Source: Heloderma charlesbogerti (Eukaryota; Chordata; Lepidosauria; Squamata; Helodermatidae). From it: a DNA stretch of 64,000 bases. The notes under the pieces were generated by a model. That model saw only the letters and a program-made list of their open reading frames with translations. It did not search any database and had not been told where the DNA came from. The stretch covers positions 186,001-250,000 of the forward strand of contig JANEZZ010001676.1 of assembly GCA_026122225.1 (NCBI GenBank), written 5' to 3'. Both the position numbers and the translations under genes were made by a program. Shown here in pieces: positions 10,527 through 20,027 of the stretch; position 1 is the stretch's first letter, and each line of letters opens with the position of its first letter.

Positions 10527-13500
10527 GAATCATAGAATGGTAGGGTTGGAAGGGGCCTACAAGATCATCGAGTCCAACCCCCTGCTCAATGCAGGAATCC
10601 AAGTTAGAGCATCCCTGACAGATGGCTGTCCAGCCTCGTCTTGAATGCCTCCAGTGTGGGAGAGCCCACCGCCTCCCTAGGGAATGGGCTCCATTGTCAT
10701 ATTGCTCTAACAGTAAGGAAGTTTTTCCTGATGTTCAGCTGGAATCTGACTTCCTGTAACTTGAGCCCATTATTCCGTGTACTCTGGGATGATCAAGAAG
10801 AGATCCTAGCCTTCCTCTCTGTGACAACCATTCAAATACTTGAAGAGCGCTATCCTATCTCCCCTCAGTCTTCTCTTCTCAAGACTAAACATGCCCAGTT
10901 CTTTCAGTCTCTCCTCATAGGGCTTTATTTCCAGTCCCCTGATCATCTTTGTTGCCCTCCTCTGAACCCTCTCCCACTTGTCTGCATCCTTCTTAAAATG
11001 TGGTGCCCAGAACTGGACATAGTACTCCAGATGAGGCCTAACCAGTGCTGAGTAGAGGGGAACTAGTACTTCCCGGGATTTGGAAGCTATGCTTCTATTA
11101 ATGCAGCCGAAAATAGCATTTGCCTTTTTTGCAGCCACATCACATGGTTGGCTCATATTCAGCTTGTGATCGACAACAATTCCAAGATCCTTCTTGCTTG
11201 TCGTGTTGTTGAGCCACATATCCCCCATCTTGTACCTGTGCATCTGGTTTCCTTTTCCTAGGTACAGAACTTGGCATTTATCCCTATTAAATGTCATTCT
11301 GTTGTTTTCTGCCCAGCACTCCAGCCTATCAGGATCACTTTGAATTTTGTTTCTGTCTTCCAGGGATATTAGCTATCCTGCCCAATTTTGTGTAATCTGC
11401 AAATCTGATAAACATTCCCTGCACCTTCTCCTCCCAGTCATTAATAAAAGTGTTGAAGAGCACTGGGCCCAGGACTGTGTCCTGCAGTACCCCGCTCATT
11501 ATCTCTCCCCAGTTTGAGAAGATCCCATTGATAAGCACTCTTTGAGTCCGATTCTGTAGCCAGCTGTGGATCCACCTGATCATTGTTTCATCTAGTCCAC
11601 TTTGAGCTAGTTTGCTCATCAGGATATCATGGGGCACTTTGTTGAAAGCTTTGCTGAAGTCGAGGTATATTATGTCCACAGCATTCCCACAGTCCACAAG
11701 GGAGGTGACCTGTTCAAAACATGAGATCAGATTAGTCTGGCAGGATTTGTTCTTGACAAATCCATGTTGTGTTCGAGTAATCACTGCATTGTTTTCAAGG
11801 TGCTTACAGACTGATTGCTTTCTCATTTGCTCCAGAATTTTCCCAGGGACTGATGTCAGACTGACTGGTCTGTAGTTCCCAGGTTCCTCCTTTTTACCCT
11901 TTTTGACGATAGGGACAACATTAGCCCTCCTCCAGTCATCTGGCACTTCCCCTGTCCTCTATGATGGCTCAAAGAGAATAGACAGCAGTTCTGAGAGTTC
12001 TTCTGCCAGTTCCTTTATTACTTTAGGATGCAGTTCATCTGGCCCTGGAGATTGGAACTCATTCAAAGTGATTAGGTGTTCCTTGACCATATGCCTATCG
12101 ATCTCAAGCTGCAATGCTGCCCCTTCAGCCTGTACTTTGCCTTTGCCAGGGGGGTCATAGACCCTCTTTTGGAAGAAGACTGAGCCAAAGTAGGAACTGA
12201 GCACTTCTGCCTTCTCTTTGTCATCTGTTATCATTTTGCCATCCTTATTTAATAGCTGAACCACCATTTCTTTCCTCTGCCTTTTACTATGCATGTAGCT
12301 GAAGAAAGCCTTTGTGTTGCTTTTAGCATCCCTCGCTAACCTCAGCTCATTCTCAGCTTTAGCCTTCCTGATGCCATCCCTGCAATTCTGTGCTACCTGC
12401 CTGTACTCTTCCTTTGTTGCTTGGCCTTCTTTCAACTTCCTATATGTGTCCTTTTTTGTTTTCAGGTAATCTCTAAGCTTTTTGTGAAGCCACATTGGCT
12501 TCTTCTGTTGTCTTCCACATTTTTTTCCTTGTTGGAATTGTTTGTAAGTGTGCCTTGAGAATTTCCTTTTCTAAAAGCTCCCACCCATCTTGGACTGCTG
12601 TTCTCATTAGAGTCACTTGCCATGGGACCTTACTTATTATTGTTCTGAGTTTATTAAAATTGGCTTTCCTAAAATCCAGGGTACGCGTTTGGCTACACTT
12701 GGCTTTTGCTTCCTTTAGAACCAAGAACTCAAGTATAACATGGTCACTTTCCCCCAGAGTTCCTGTAACTGCTACTTTATCCACTAAGTCATCTCTGTTA
12801 GTTAGGATCAAGCCAAGGATAGCCGATCCTCTAGTTCCTTCCTCTACTTTCTGTAGGAGGAAGTTATCCACAACACAAGTCAGGAATTTCTTGGAGGGGC
12901 AATGTTTTGCAGAATTTGTCTCCCAACAAATATTGGGGAAATTGAAGTCCCCCACTACTACTACATCATGCTTCCTTGAAACACTGGCTATTTGCTTTTC
13001 AAAAGTTTCATCCTCGTCTTCTCCTTGGTTGGGTGGCTGGTAGTAGACTCCGACCACTGGGTTCCTTTTATTCTTTGCTCCATTTATTTTGATCCAGATG
13101 CTCTCGATGGGGCTACCAAGCTCATCCTCCTGTATTTCTGTGCAGAGATATGTATTTTTCACGTGCAGTGCAACCCCACCTCCCTTTCTGTTCCTCCTGT
13201 TCTTTCTGAACAAGTTATATCCTTCAATTGCTGTATTCCAGTCATGAGAGTCATCCCACCAAGTCTCAGTTATACCTGTCAAGTCATAATTTCCCTCTTG
13301 TATTAAGAGTTCAAGTTCGTTCTGTTTGTTTCCCATACTCTGGGCATTAGTACATAGACATTGAAGACCATGTGCTTCATAGTCTGGCTTCCTTCCTACA
13401 TGTGTCTGAAGACTATTATTGGATGCTATTAGAGCTGTTCTCTCCGTTGCAGTGCATGAGCCTACGTCCATTGTTACCCCCAACTTTACATCTCCCTTCC

Positions 13501-13795
13501 CCGTAGGTTTCAGTTTAAAGTCCTCCTGATGAAGTTCTTCATGCTGTGGCCAAACACATTCTTCCCAGCCCTTGTGAGGTGCAACCCATCCCTTGCCAAC
13601 AGTCTGTCTTCCAGGAAGTACAGCCCATGGTCCCAGAATCCAAATCCAAGCTTCTTCCTGTTTACACAGGAGGAGGTGGTCTAAGGCAGCAGTGGCCCAC
13701 AGTTGGTGCATGGTGCATAGCCTCTTGGCTGTAAGAACAGAAGACAAGTCCTGACGCATTAGTCCAAAGACCTCCTTCTCACAGGGCTCAGCCAG
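10527..13795 (-). mobile_element. CR1 LINE, nearly full-length copy B (TRHR2 intron 2)
   Basis: The 3' terminus is at 10527 (reverse complement of GAATCATAGAATGGTAGGG). The minus strand carries a complete but damaged ORF2 from about 13759 to 10560. It has an APE-type endonuclease, an RT, and the CR1 C-terminal region. No ORF1 was seen, so the element is probably truncated just 5' of ORF2. The exact 5' boundary is uncertain; an unrelated hAT remnant starts at 13808. The copy is antisense to TRHR2 and would contribute antisense LINE sequence to the pre-mRNA. Confidence 0.9.
10806..13759 (-). pseudogene. CR1 ORF2 (endonuclease-reverse transcriptase), disabled
   Basis: Four open pieces read in order on the minus strand. 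12473-13759 holds the APE endonuclease, with NAQSMGNKQNELE, ITETWWDDSHDW, VVVGDFNFP and GESDHV. 11959-12495 holds the linker and start of RT. 11335-11946 holds RT motifs including NYRPVSLTSVPGKILE and DFSKAFNKVPHD. 10806-11297 holds the C-terminal region. Comparing coordinates, the second and third pieces share a frame and are split by one stop at 11959-11961. Frameshifts lie near 12473-12495 and between 11335 and 11297, and another break occurs near 10800. The catalytic FADD box reads FADY here, so RT activity would be lost anyway. Confidence 0.85.
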
Positions 13796-13807
13796 ATGCT
13801 TCTAAGG

Positions 13808-13985
13808 CAGGGGTGCAGCCCCTCACCAATTCTGGCCCACCTGGGGTCCACATCTGGCCTTCTGCGGAGCCCCAGAAGACGATGCTCCCTTTCCCCCCAA
13901 CTGCTGAACATTTGGCAGTTTCCCAGCTTTTGTGCAGTTTTCCCCATTCTAAAAGGTTGAAGTGCCTCTCCTAAGGCTTAACTGC
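13808..13985 (+). mobile_element. hAT-type non-autonomous element, left part
   Basis: It begins CAGGGGTGCAGCCCC, a typical hAT terminus, and continues through CATTCTAAAAGGTTGAAGTG as in the complete relatives at 42300-42595 and 52696-53033. The right end is missing. Confidence 0.7.
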
Positions 13986-14300
13986 CAGTGCGCTCCACCG
14001 CGCAGAGGGGAGTACATTTCTTTTTAAATGAGTTTTTGATTCTGTGGTGCTTAATTTAACTTATGTATCGCAGCGTCTTAATTTAACTTTTGCATCTCTC
14101 TCTCTCATTCTCTGTTTTCTCTTGACACTGCCTCCAGTCTCATCATTTTGTTTGAAATGATGGTTTACTGCCATTTTTTAAAATTTCTGTGGCTGTTTTT
14201 ATACTTTGTTAGCTGCTTTGACCAGGTCCTTGTTGGAAGGGGAAAGCAGGATATAATTTTTTTATATATAAAATTGTACCGTACCGTACAATTGTGTTGT

Positions 14301-14488
14301 ACTACCTCCAGTATCAGAGGCAGTGAGCCTCTGTACAGCAGTTGCTGGGGAACATGGGTGGGAGGGCGCTGTTGCACTCGTGTCCTGCGTGTGGGTTTCC
14401 TGTGGCAGCTGGTTGGCCACTGTGTGAAAGAATGCTGGACTGGAAGGACCCTTGGCCTGATCCAGCACGGCTCTTCTTATGTTCTTCG
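14301..14488 (+). mobile_element. CR1-type LINE 3'-UTR fragment
   Basis: It contains CAGTTGCTGGGGAACATGGG, GTGTCCTGCGTGTGGG and a GATCCAGCACGGCTCTTCTT end, the same 3'-UTR block as at 3540-3780 and 58105-58308. Confidence 0.7.
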
Positions 14489-14496
14489 GTTCTAAC

Positions 14497-14665
14497 AGCT
14501 GCCTTCTCCCACTGCTGCTTCCCAGCAACTGGCACACTGCCTCTGAACTGGAGGTTCCATTTAGCCATCGTGGGTAATACCTGTTAATAGACTGCTCCCC
14601 CTCCTGCTCCATGAATTTGTCCAACCCCTTTTGAAAGCCATCTAACCCAGTCAGCATCACCACAC
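14497..14665 (-). mobile_element. CR1-type LINE 3' fragment with ORF2 end
   Basis: On the minus strand it encodes LDGFQKGLDKFMEQEGEQS, the last residues of a CR1-like ORF2, followed by the start of its 3' UTR. It is arranged tail to tail with the fragment at 14301-14488. Confidence 0.7.
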
Positions 14666-14779
14666 CTCAGGGTTGCTAATCCTGTCAATTAATTCTGGGC
14701 CTGAGGTTCCGCACCCCTGTTCTAGGCCAGTATCCCAACCCGTTTCAAGCCATCCAAGTTCTCTCTTTCTTCTCCGCAG

Positions 14780-15220
14780 GTCACCAAGATGCTGGCAGTG
14801 GTTGTGGTCCTGTTTGCCCTGCTCTGGATGCCCTACCGGACTCTGGTGTTGGTGAACTCCTTCATGGAGCACCCCTACCTGGACCGCTGGTTCATCTTCT
14901 TCTGCCGGGCCTGCCTCTATGCCAACAGCGCCATCAACCCTGTCATCTACAACCTCATGTCCCAGAAGTTCCGCCTCGCCTTCAAGAAGCTTTGCAAATG
15001 CTGGGGGGAGGAGGAGGAGGAGCGACGCAGGAGCTTTTATGCTTCCTCAGGCAGTTGCAGCGCGAGGAAGGAGCCCGGCGCCCACCACCAGGGCAACAAC
15101 GTGGCTTCGGAACAACAACCTCCTGCAGGAGCGGAAGGGAAGGACTTGGATGTTGTGGAGCAGGCGTCAGCAGCCAGCAAGAGTGAGAAAGAGAAGGAGC
15201 TGTACTTTAGTGTGCTCTGA
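14780..15220 (+). CDS. TRHR2: Thyrotropin-releasing hormone receptor type 2, coding exon 3
   Basis: The exon follows a pyrimidine-rich acceptor ending in CCGCAG and runs 146 codons to TGA. It encodes residues 268-413: [11 protein letters not shown]6 with WMPYRTL, TM7 with FCRACLY and NPVIY, and a cytoplasmic tail. Tyr286 and Arg310 correspond to human TRHR Tyr282 and Arg306, with the same offset of four seen for Tyr110 and Asn114, so all four known TRH-contact positions are kept. After helix 8 ([14 protein letters not shown]) there are Cys residues suitable for palmitoylation, then a glutamate run and a Ser-, Ala- and Gln-rich tail. The last residues, YFSVL, fit a class I PDZ ligand (Ser-x-Leu). 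The VTKMLAV start marks the intron conserved with human TRHR1. Confidence 0.92.
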   Translation, partial: VTKMLAVVVVLFALLWMPYRTLVLVNSFMEHPYLDRWFIFFCRACLYANSAINPVIYNLMSQKFRLAFKKLCKCWGEEEEERRRSFYASSGSCSARKEPGAHHQGNNVASEQQPPAGAEGKDLDVVEQASAASKSEKEKELYFSVL

Positions 15221-15974
15221 ATGCCCCCAGCTTGTGCTGGGGGCCCGTGGCCAAGACACCCTCAGTGAGCCTATCTTCCACTAGTGAGCCTTTCACCGCC
15301 ATCATCGCCAGCTGCTGCTGCCCCTCATCCTCGTTGTTGCCACCACTGGCTTGCTTGATGGGCAGGGAGCTGGGGAGCAAGCAGGCCGCGCCATCTCCTG
15401 CTCCTCCTTCTCACCACCACCCTTGGCTGGGCCAGGGGAACAAGCAGATCACAATGGGGAAGAGGAGGAGCAACTCTGGGGGGATCTTGTCCATGGGCCC
15501 CTGCTGGGGTGTGGGCCCTCGGCAAGTGCCCCACCATGCTTGCCCTTGACACTAGCCCTGCCCCCTGCCCCCTGCCCTCCACCACATCAGGTACTTGTTT
15601 CACCTCTGCTAGCAAATGTAGACACATTTCTGGAGCTTCGGCGGATCTCGTCATCATCCCCTTGAACTGGAATTACATTTTTTGACTATGAAAAGGAATT
15701 TGTTAGGATTTGAGCCCCCGCTGCAAGCCTTGAACTGGTGACCTGAGGGATGCTGGATGAGAATTGGAGCCGTGCACTACTGTGTGGCTCTGGCCGAAGG
15801 AAGAAACTGCAGGGAGGCCAGCTACACACATGAGGGAAGCCTCTTCACACTGATAGGCTAGGGTGGGTCAGGTGATGCTCGTGGAACCCTCTGGAAGGCT
15901 TCCAGGCCAAGCCTGCTCTTTGGTACAAGTTGAACAATTAGGTGGCTGTCTGATTAAGTAATTAGAGCATGGGA
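15221..15974 (+). other. Probable TRHR2 3' untranslated region and flank
   Basis: No further exon is visible. The first few hundred bases have few repeats and may be 3' UTR. No AATAAA occurs close to the stop codon; the first candidate, ATTAAA, is at about 16153, beyond a MITE. The transcript end therefore cannot be placed. Confidence 0.35.
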
Positions 15975-16098
15975 GGGGAATGTGTGGTCTTCCAGATGTT
16001 GTTGGACTGCAGATCCCATCATCGCTCACCATTGGCCTAGGGCTGATGGGAGTTGCAGCCCATCAACATCCGGAGAGCCACACTTTCCCCATCCCTGA
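15975..16098. mobile_element. Palindromic hAT-like MITE
   Basis: The left arm TGTGGTCTTCCAGATGTTG and the right arm CAACATCCGGAGAGCCACAC are near reverse complements, with the usual TGATGGGAGTTGCAG core. Confidence 0.75.
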
Positions 16099-16253
16099 AC
16101 TAGAGATGCCATCTTTTCCATTGCTCCCTCTTTCTGTCATTCCACATCAACTATTAAAACACCAACAACCAACCTAGGTCTGATAGGATTTCAGATAGGG
16201 AAAGAAGGCAGAAGGAACCAACTTTCTGAAATAGCTGCATCTCTGCCCCTGCA

Positions 16254-16951
16254 TGTCCTGCCATGGCTGGATCAGGCGCTGTGTAAGGATCAACTAAAGG
16301 GCAATCCAAAAGCAAGTCAATAAACAGGCAATGGTCAAAGGCACAGTTTTGCTAGGCAAGAGGGAGAGTTCCAAAAGAGAGGTCTGAAGAGCAGCCGAGG
16401 TCCAAACATAGATAAGCAGTCAGATACAATACAGAGTCCAAGAAGCAGAGTCAAGCAGGAGTCCAAGGTCAGTAAGATGAAGGTTCAATCATGGAGCAAG
16501 ATCAGAGGTACAAGGGACTGGAGCTGGTAGAAGATGTTATTTCCAGCAATGGCTAGACTGATACTGCAAGCTTATATTACCAGAGCTTCCTGAGCCCCAC
16601 CCAGGGCTCAGCTGCAGTTCTTTACAGGTCCGCTGGCAAAATCATGAGGAGGGCCTTGCTCCTGAAGAGGTTTTCTCTGCAAGCAGGCACTCCTTTGCCT
16701 GGCCACAGTCTCAGCTTGTACCTTCAGGTACTGGCATTCTTGAGAGCTGGGTGGTGGCTCAGCATCCCCCTCTGACTTGGAAGCAGAGCACACCACCATT
16801 TGAGGAGGAAGATCTGAAGTCCTCTCTGAGGGCCCAGGAACTTCTTGGCCAGCCCCAGGATCCTCTGAAGCATCATGTTCTCTGGGGATATCTGGTTCAG
16901 GAGGCTCCAGATCATTGTCTGAAGAGGATTCCTGGGAGGTGGGGGATGACC
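16254..16951 (-). mobile_element. Solo LTR of an LTR retrotransposon
   Basis: The segment is flanked by CTGCA at 16249-16253 and 16952-16956, a perfect 5-bp TSD. It is similar along its length to the LTRs at 25873-26630 and 56746-57480, sharing the GTCCAGAAGCAG and CAAGCAGGAGTCC type motifs. Its last base departs from the TG...CA rule (ACC instead of ACA). No gag or pol remnant is next to it. Confidence 0.7.
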
Positions 16952-17149
16952 CTGCAACCCAGACTTTGTACTAATGTGTGCCTCTCCCCCCACTCTCTGA
17001 ATGAGTTCTGGAGACAATTTGTTTAATGTTGTTTTCTCTTTGGGATATTTCAGTGGCTTGAATTGGGTAACTGTCAGACAAGTTGTTGCATTGCAAGGGA
17101 TAACAGCACACAGAAAAATGTTACAAGTCTTCGATACTCAGGTGGTGGG

Positions 17150-17205
17150 CAGTAGCTTCTGCCCTGAAAGGTGGCCAAGAAATGTTTTAAATAAAATAAA
17201 TAGCA
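17150..17205 (+). mobile_element. L2-like 3'-end remnant
   Basis: It contains a CTGCCCTGAAAGGTGGCC block followed by AT-rich TTTTAAATAAAATAAATA, as in other L2/SINE tails in this window. Confidence 0.45.
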
Positions 17206-17912
17206 TTACTAAAGGGAAGATGCACATTTGGGGTTGGCAAAGGAGGCACTGAAAGGCTAAGACCATCTTGCATGGGCAAATTGTTAGGTGTCCCATTCCT
17301 GCTGGCTCTGGGTGGTATGTGGCTAGATTCCCATCACAGTAGGCAGAATGGGGAGCTGTCCAGCAAGGCAAAGGTAGCAAGGACAGGCTGATGAAGGCAA
17401 GGGCTGCAGAAACATCAGAGAAGCCATCCAGCCAAGGTGTCAGATAGAGCACAAGTTGCTGGGTTGAAGGAGATGTTGCACCAGCAACAGCCAGGAAGCA
17501 ACTGAGTAGTTTTGCAGCTCGTCCTGCCATCTCACTCCTTCCTGGAGCATCGGCATGGGCTGGACCCAGAATAGTTGTCTGTTCTTGCTTCCTTCCTCTT
17601 GGGTAAGGCTCAGAGATGGGAGGTCCCATGCTATGACATGCTTGCTGTGTTGTCTGCGCTTCAGCTCAAGCTCATCACTGTCTCTGCTCCTGGAGCCATG
17701 GGGTTGATGGTGGAGGGTCTGGAGCAGAGATGAATGGCCAGTTGGAAGGCATGAGACCCACTGATTATGTAGGCTGTTCAGGTGGGGTGTCTTCCAGGGT
17801 GTCCATCAGGGTATAATCCCCCCTGGCTCCAGTATGTGTTGGGAATGACTGTAGGGTCCTCCTCCAATGAAAAGGTCCCATCTAGTTCTGGGTCCAGGCC
17901 TGGGATGGTCCT

Positions 17913-18203
17913 AAAGAAAATCCAAGAAAATAGGAGGTGAGCATCTAAAGTAGATCACAGAGAAGAGAAATGGGTTCTCAGGATGCAAGATAGAGTTTAT
18001 TATAAGGAGCCCAATGCATTTTGGCCTTTCCCCCCTTGTTTTAGGCCTTCTTCAGGGGGTAGAGAAAAAAGTCTGCAGAATTTCTTCAGCAAAAGGTTGT
18101 CTCCTGTGTCAAGTAGATTGGGCTTGTGTCAAGTAGTTTGCATTGGGCTCTTTATAATAAATTCTGTCTTGTATCCTGAGAGCCTGTTTCTCTTCTTTGT
18201 GAT
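17913..18203. mobile_element. Fold-back insertion with 13-bp direct repeats
   Basis: CTGGGATGGTCCT occurs exactly at 17900-17912 and 18204-18216, flanking the insertion. Inside, a left arm (from about 17953) and a right arm (to about 18202) are inverted copies of about 75 bases with few mismatches, for example TTTATTATAAGGAGCCCAAT and its counterpart near 18150. The family was not identified. Confidence 0.7.
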
Positions 18204-18602
18204 CTGGGATGGTCCTGACAGCAGGAAAAAGATGCTCCATACTGGGGAAGTTCTTTCTCATTGTGGGGGAGGGAGGGACTTGATAATCACTTTCTCACCA
18301 TTGCCCATCTCTGACAGTGGCAGATACAAGAGACATCAATACCTTGGCTTCTTTTTACTCTAACAGTCCTTCGATGGGATAAGAGACCCAGGGGACAGAG
18401 AAAACCAGAGAACTTCTCCAGAATCGAATTCAGCCCTTGGGCTGAAAGAGGTTCAACACCCCTGATGTCTGGTTTATGCAAGTTCCTGTAATAAAGAAAT
18501 AGCTTCCCTCCAATATGTGATGCTTTCACAATGCTGAAGCGATTCCTATGCTGTGAGCTGACATTGGGCTGGATCCAGGATCTACCTTCCAGGAGAGGAA
18601 AA

Positions 18603-18720
18603 GACTTTATTTATTTATTTATTTACAGCATTTTTACCTTGCCTGGCAGCCAAAAAAGGCTCCCAGGGTGCCTAAAAAGATTTATAATAAGTCAGTTCTA
18701 AATGAGTTGACACAAAAGGA
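18603..18720 (-). mobile_element. L2-like LINE 3'-end fragment
   Basis: A TTTA repeat is followed by CAGCATTTTTACCTTGCCTGG and GGCTCCCAGGGTG, which resembles the 3' terminus of the L2 copy at 37102 in the same orientation. Confidence 0.55.
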
Positions 18721-19440
18721 AAATGGATTGGGGGGGAAGAGGAAGAAAGCAAAACGCAAGCACTAGTTCATAGTTTCAAAGATCTTATAGGCATTCTTTC
18801 TGGCAGGGAAGGGCAAACCAAGCTCCCTGCATCTGTTCCTTCTCCGGCTGATATATGGGGACAGGTTGGTCTCCCCCTTGCCATGATGTTCTTCCACTCA
18901 CAGAAGGTCCCTCTGCCTGATTTTTGGGGATCCCCCTCCACAACAGCTCAACTCATTTGGCAGGGTCTCCTGACTGTCTGTGTAACATTTTCAGGGGGCT
19001 GCCATGGAGGGGTGAGGAAGTCCACTTCCATCAGTTGACCCAGCATAGATGTGGATCCAACCCATCCTCTTCATTGACTAAGTCCTGTTTGGGATTATGG
19101 TGTGGCCTGGGTGCTATGAAGAGGTGATGATCCCACATGGGTCCTTTCCATGGCAGACTGATGGATCCCTTGCTCCTCACAGCTGACTGGTCCTTCATCT
19201 CCTAGGCTGCACCGTTGCACCTCCAAACTCTGCTGTTCCTTCCAATGTCTGATCACAAATCCCACCTCATTAGATTCACTCTAGAAGATCCCAGCCACAC
19301 TTTCACCTTTTTCCACATCAGCTTCATGCACTGCACCCCTCTCTCTCCCCTGTCCAACTGCCCAGTCTCCTACTGCTTAAGTACCACTTTCCTCAACATT
19401 CCAGTTACTGTGGCAACTGTTGCCTGGTGCTATCCATGCT
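18721..19440. other. Intergenic sequence, nothing recognised
   Basis: No exon or repeat family could be supported. Confidence 0.35.
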
Positions 19441-19449
19441 CCCCTCTCT

Positions 19450-19575
19450 CCTTTAATTATTTGCATTTTTACAAGTATTTATCTTCCACTTCTCTAGGCA
19501 AGTAGCCTCTACAAAGCACCTTGCAACTAATATGAATACATTTTCAGCAATATTATACAATTTAAAATGCAAAGA
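19450..19575 (-). mobile_element. L2-like LINE 3'-end fragment, diverged
   Basis: It has the same AT-rich start and a TTTATCTTCCACTTCTCT-like segment as other L2 tails. Weakly supported. Confidence 0.35.
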
Positions 19576-19594
19576 CACCTATGAAATACATTAA

Positions 19595-19726
19595 GAGTGC
19601 AATCCTATCCTTATTTAGACAGAAAAATGACCTACAAGTCCCAGCATTTACCAGCCAGCATGGCTGTATGGGAAATGCTGGGAGGTGTAGGACTTTTTCT
19701 GTCTACATATGCATAGGGTTGTACCC
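19595..19726. mobile_element. piggyBac-like MITE
   Basis: It follows TTAA at 19591-19594. The inverted ends are GAGTGCAATCCTATCC on the left and ATAGGGTTGTACCC on the right, and the inner arms (TTTAGACAGAAAAA and TTTTTCTGTCTA) also pair. It is the same family as 23446-23577. The right target site reads TAAA instead of TTAA. Confidence 0.75.
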
Positions 19727-20027
19727 TAAACTTAACCAACACAGCAGCACTAAGATACATCTGACTTCAGGCCAGCAAAAATGAAACAGAAATCATCTGC
19801 TATACATGGAACTAACCAGATGCTGGACTTAATCCTAAGTGATGCTCAGGACCTGGTGTGAGTCCTAAGTGTTGAACGGATTGTCAACAGTGACCAGAAT
19901 GATATTTGTGATATTCCATTTATATGTAAGTGGACAATGCTTAAGGGAGACACATTTCAAAAGAGGAAACTTCTCAAAAATGAGGGGACTGGTGAAAAGG
20001 AAGTTGACGGGAGAGTGAATTCTCCCT

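Noticed and set aside
16320..16325. AATAAA as the TRHR2 polyadenylation signal
   Set aside because: It lies inside the solo LTR at 16254-16951 and on the strand opposite to that LTR; use by TRHR2 cannot be supported.
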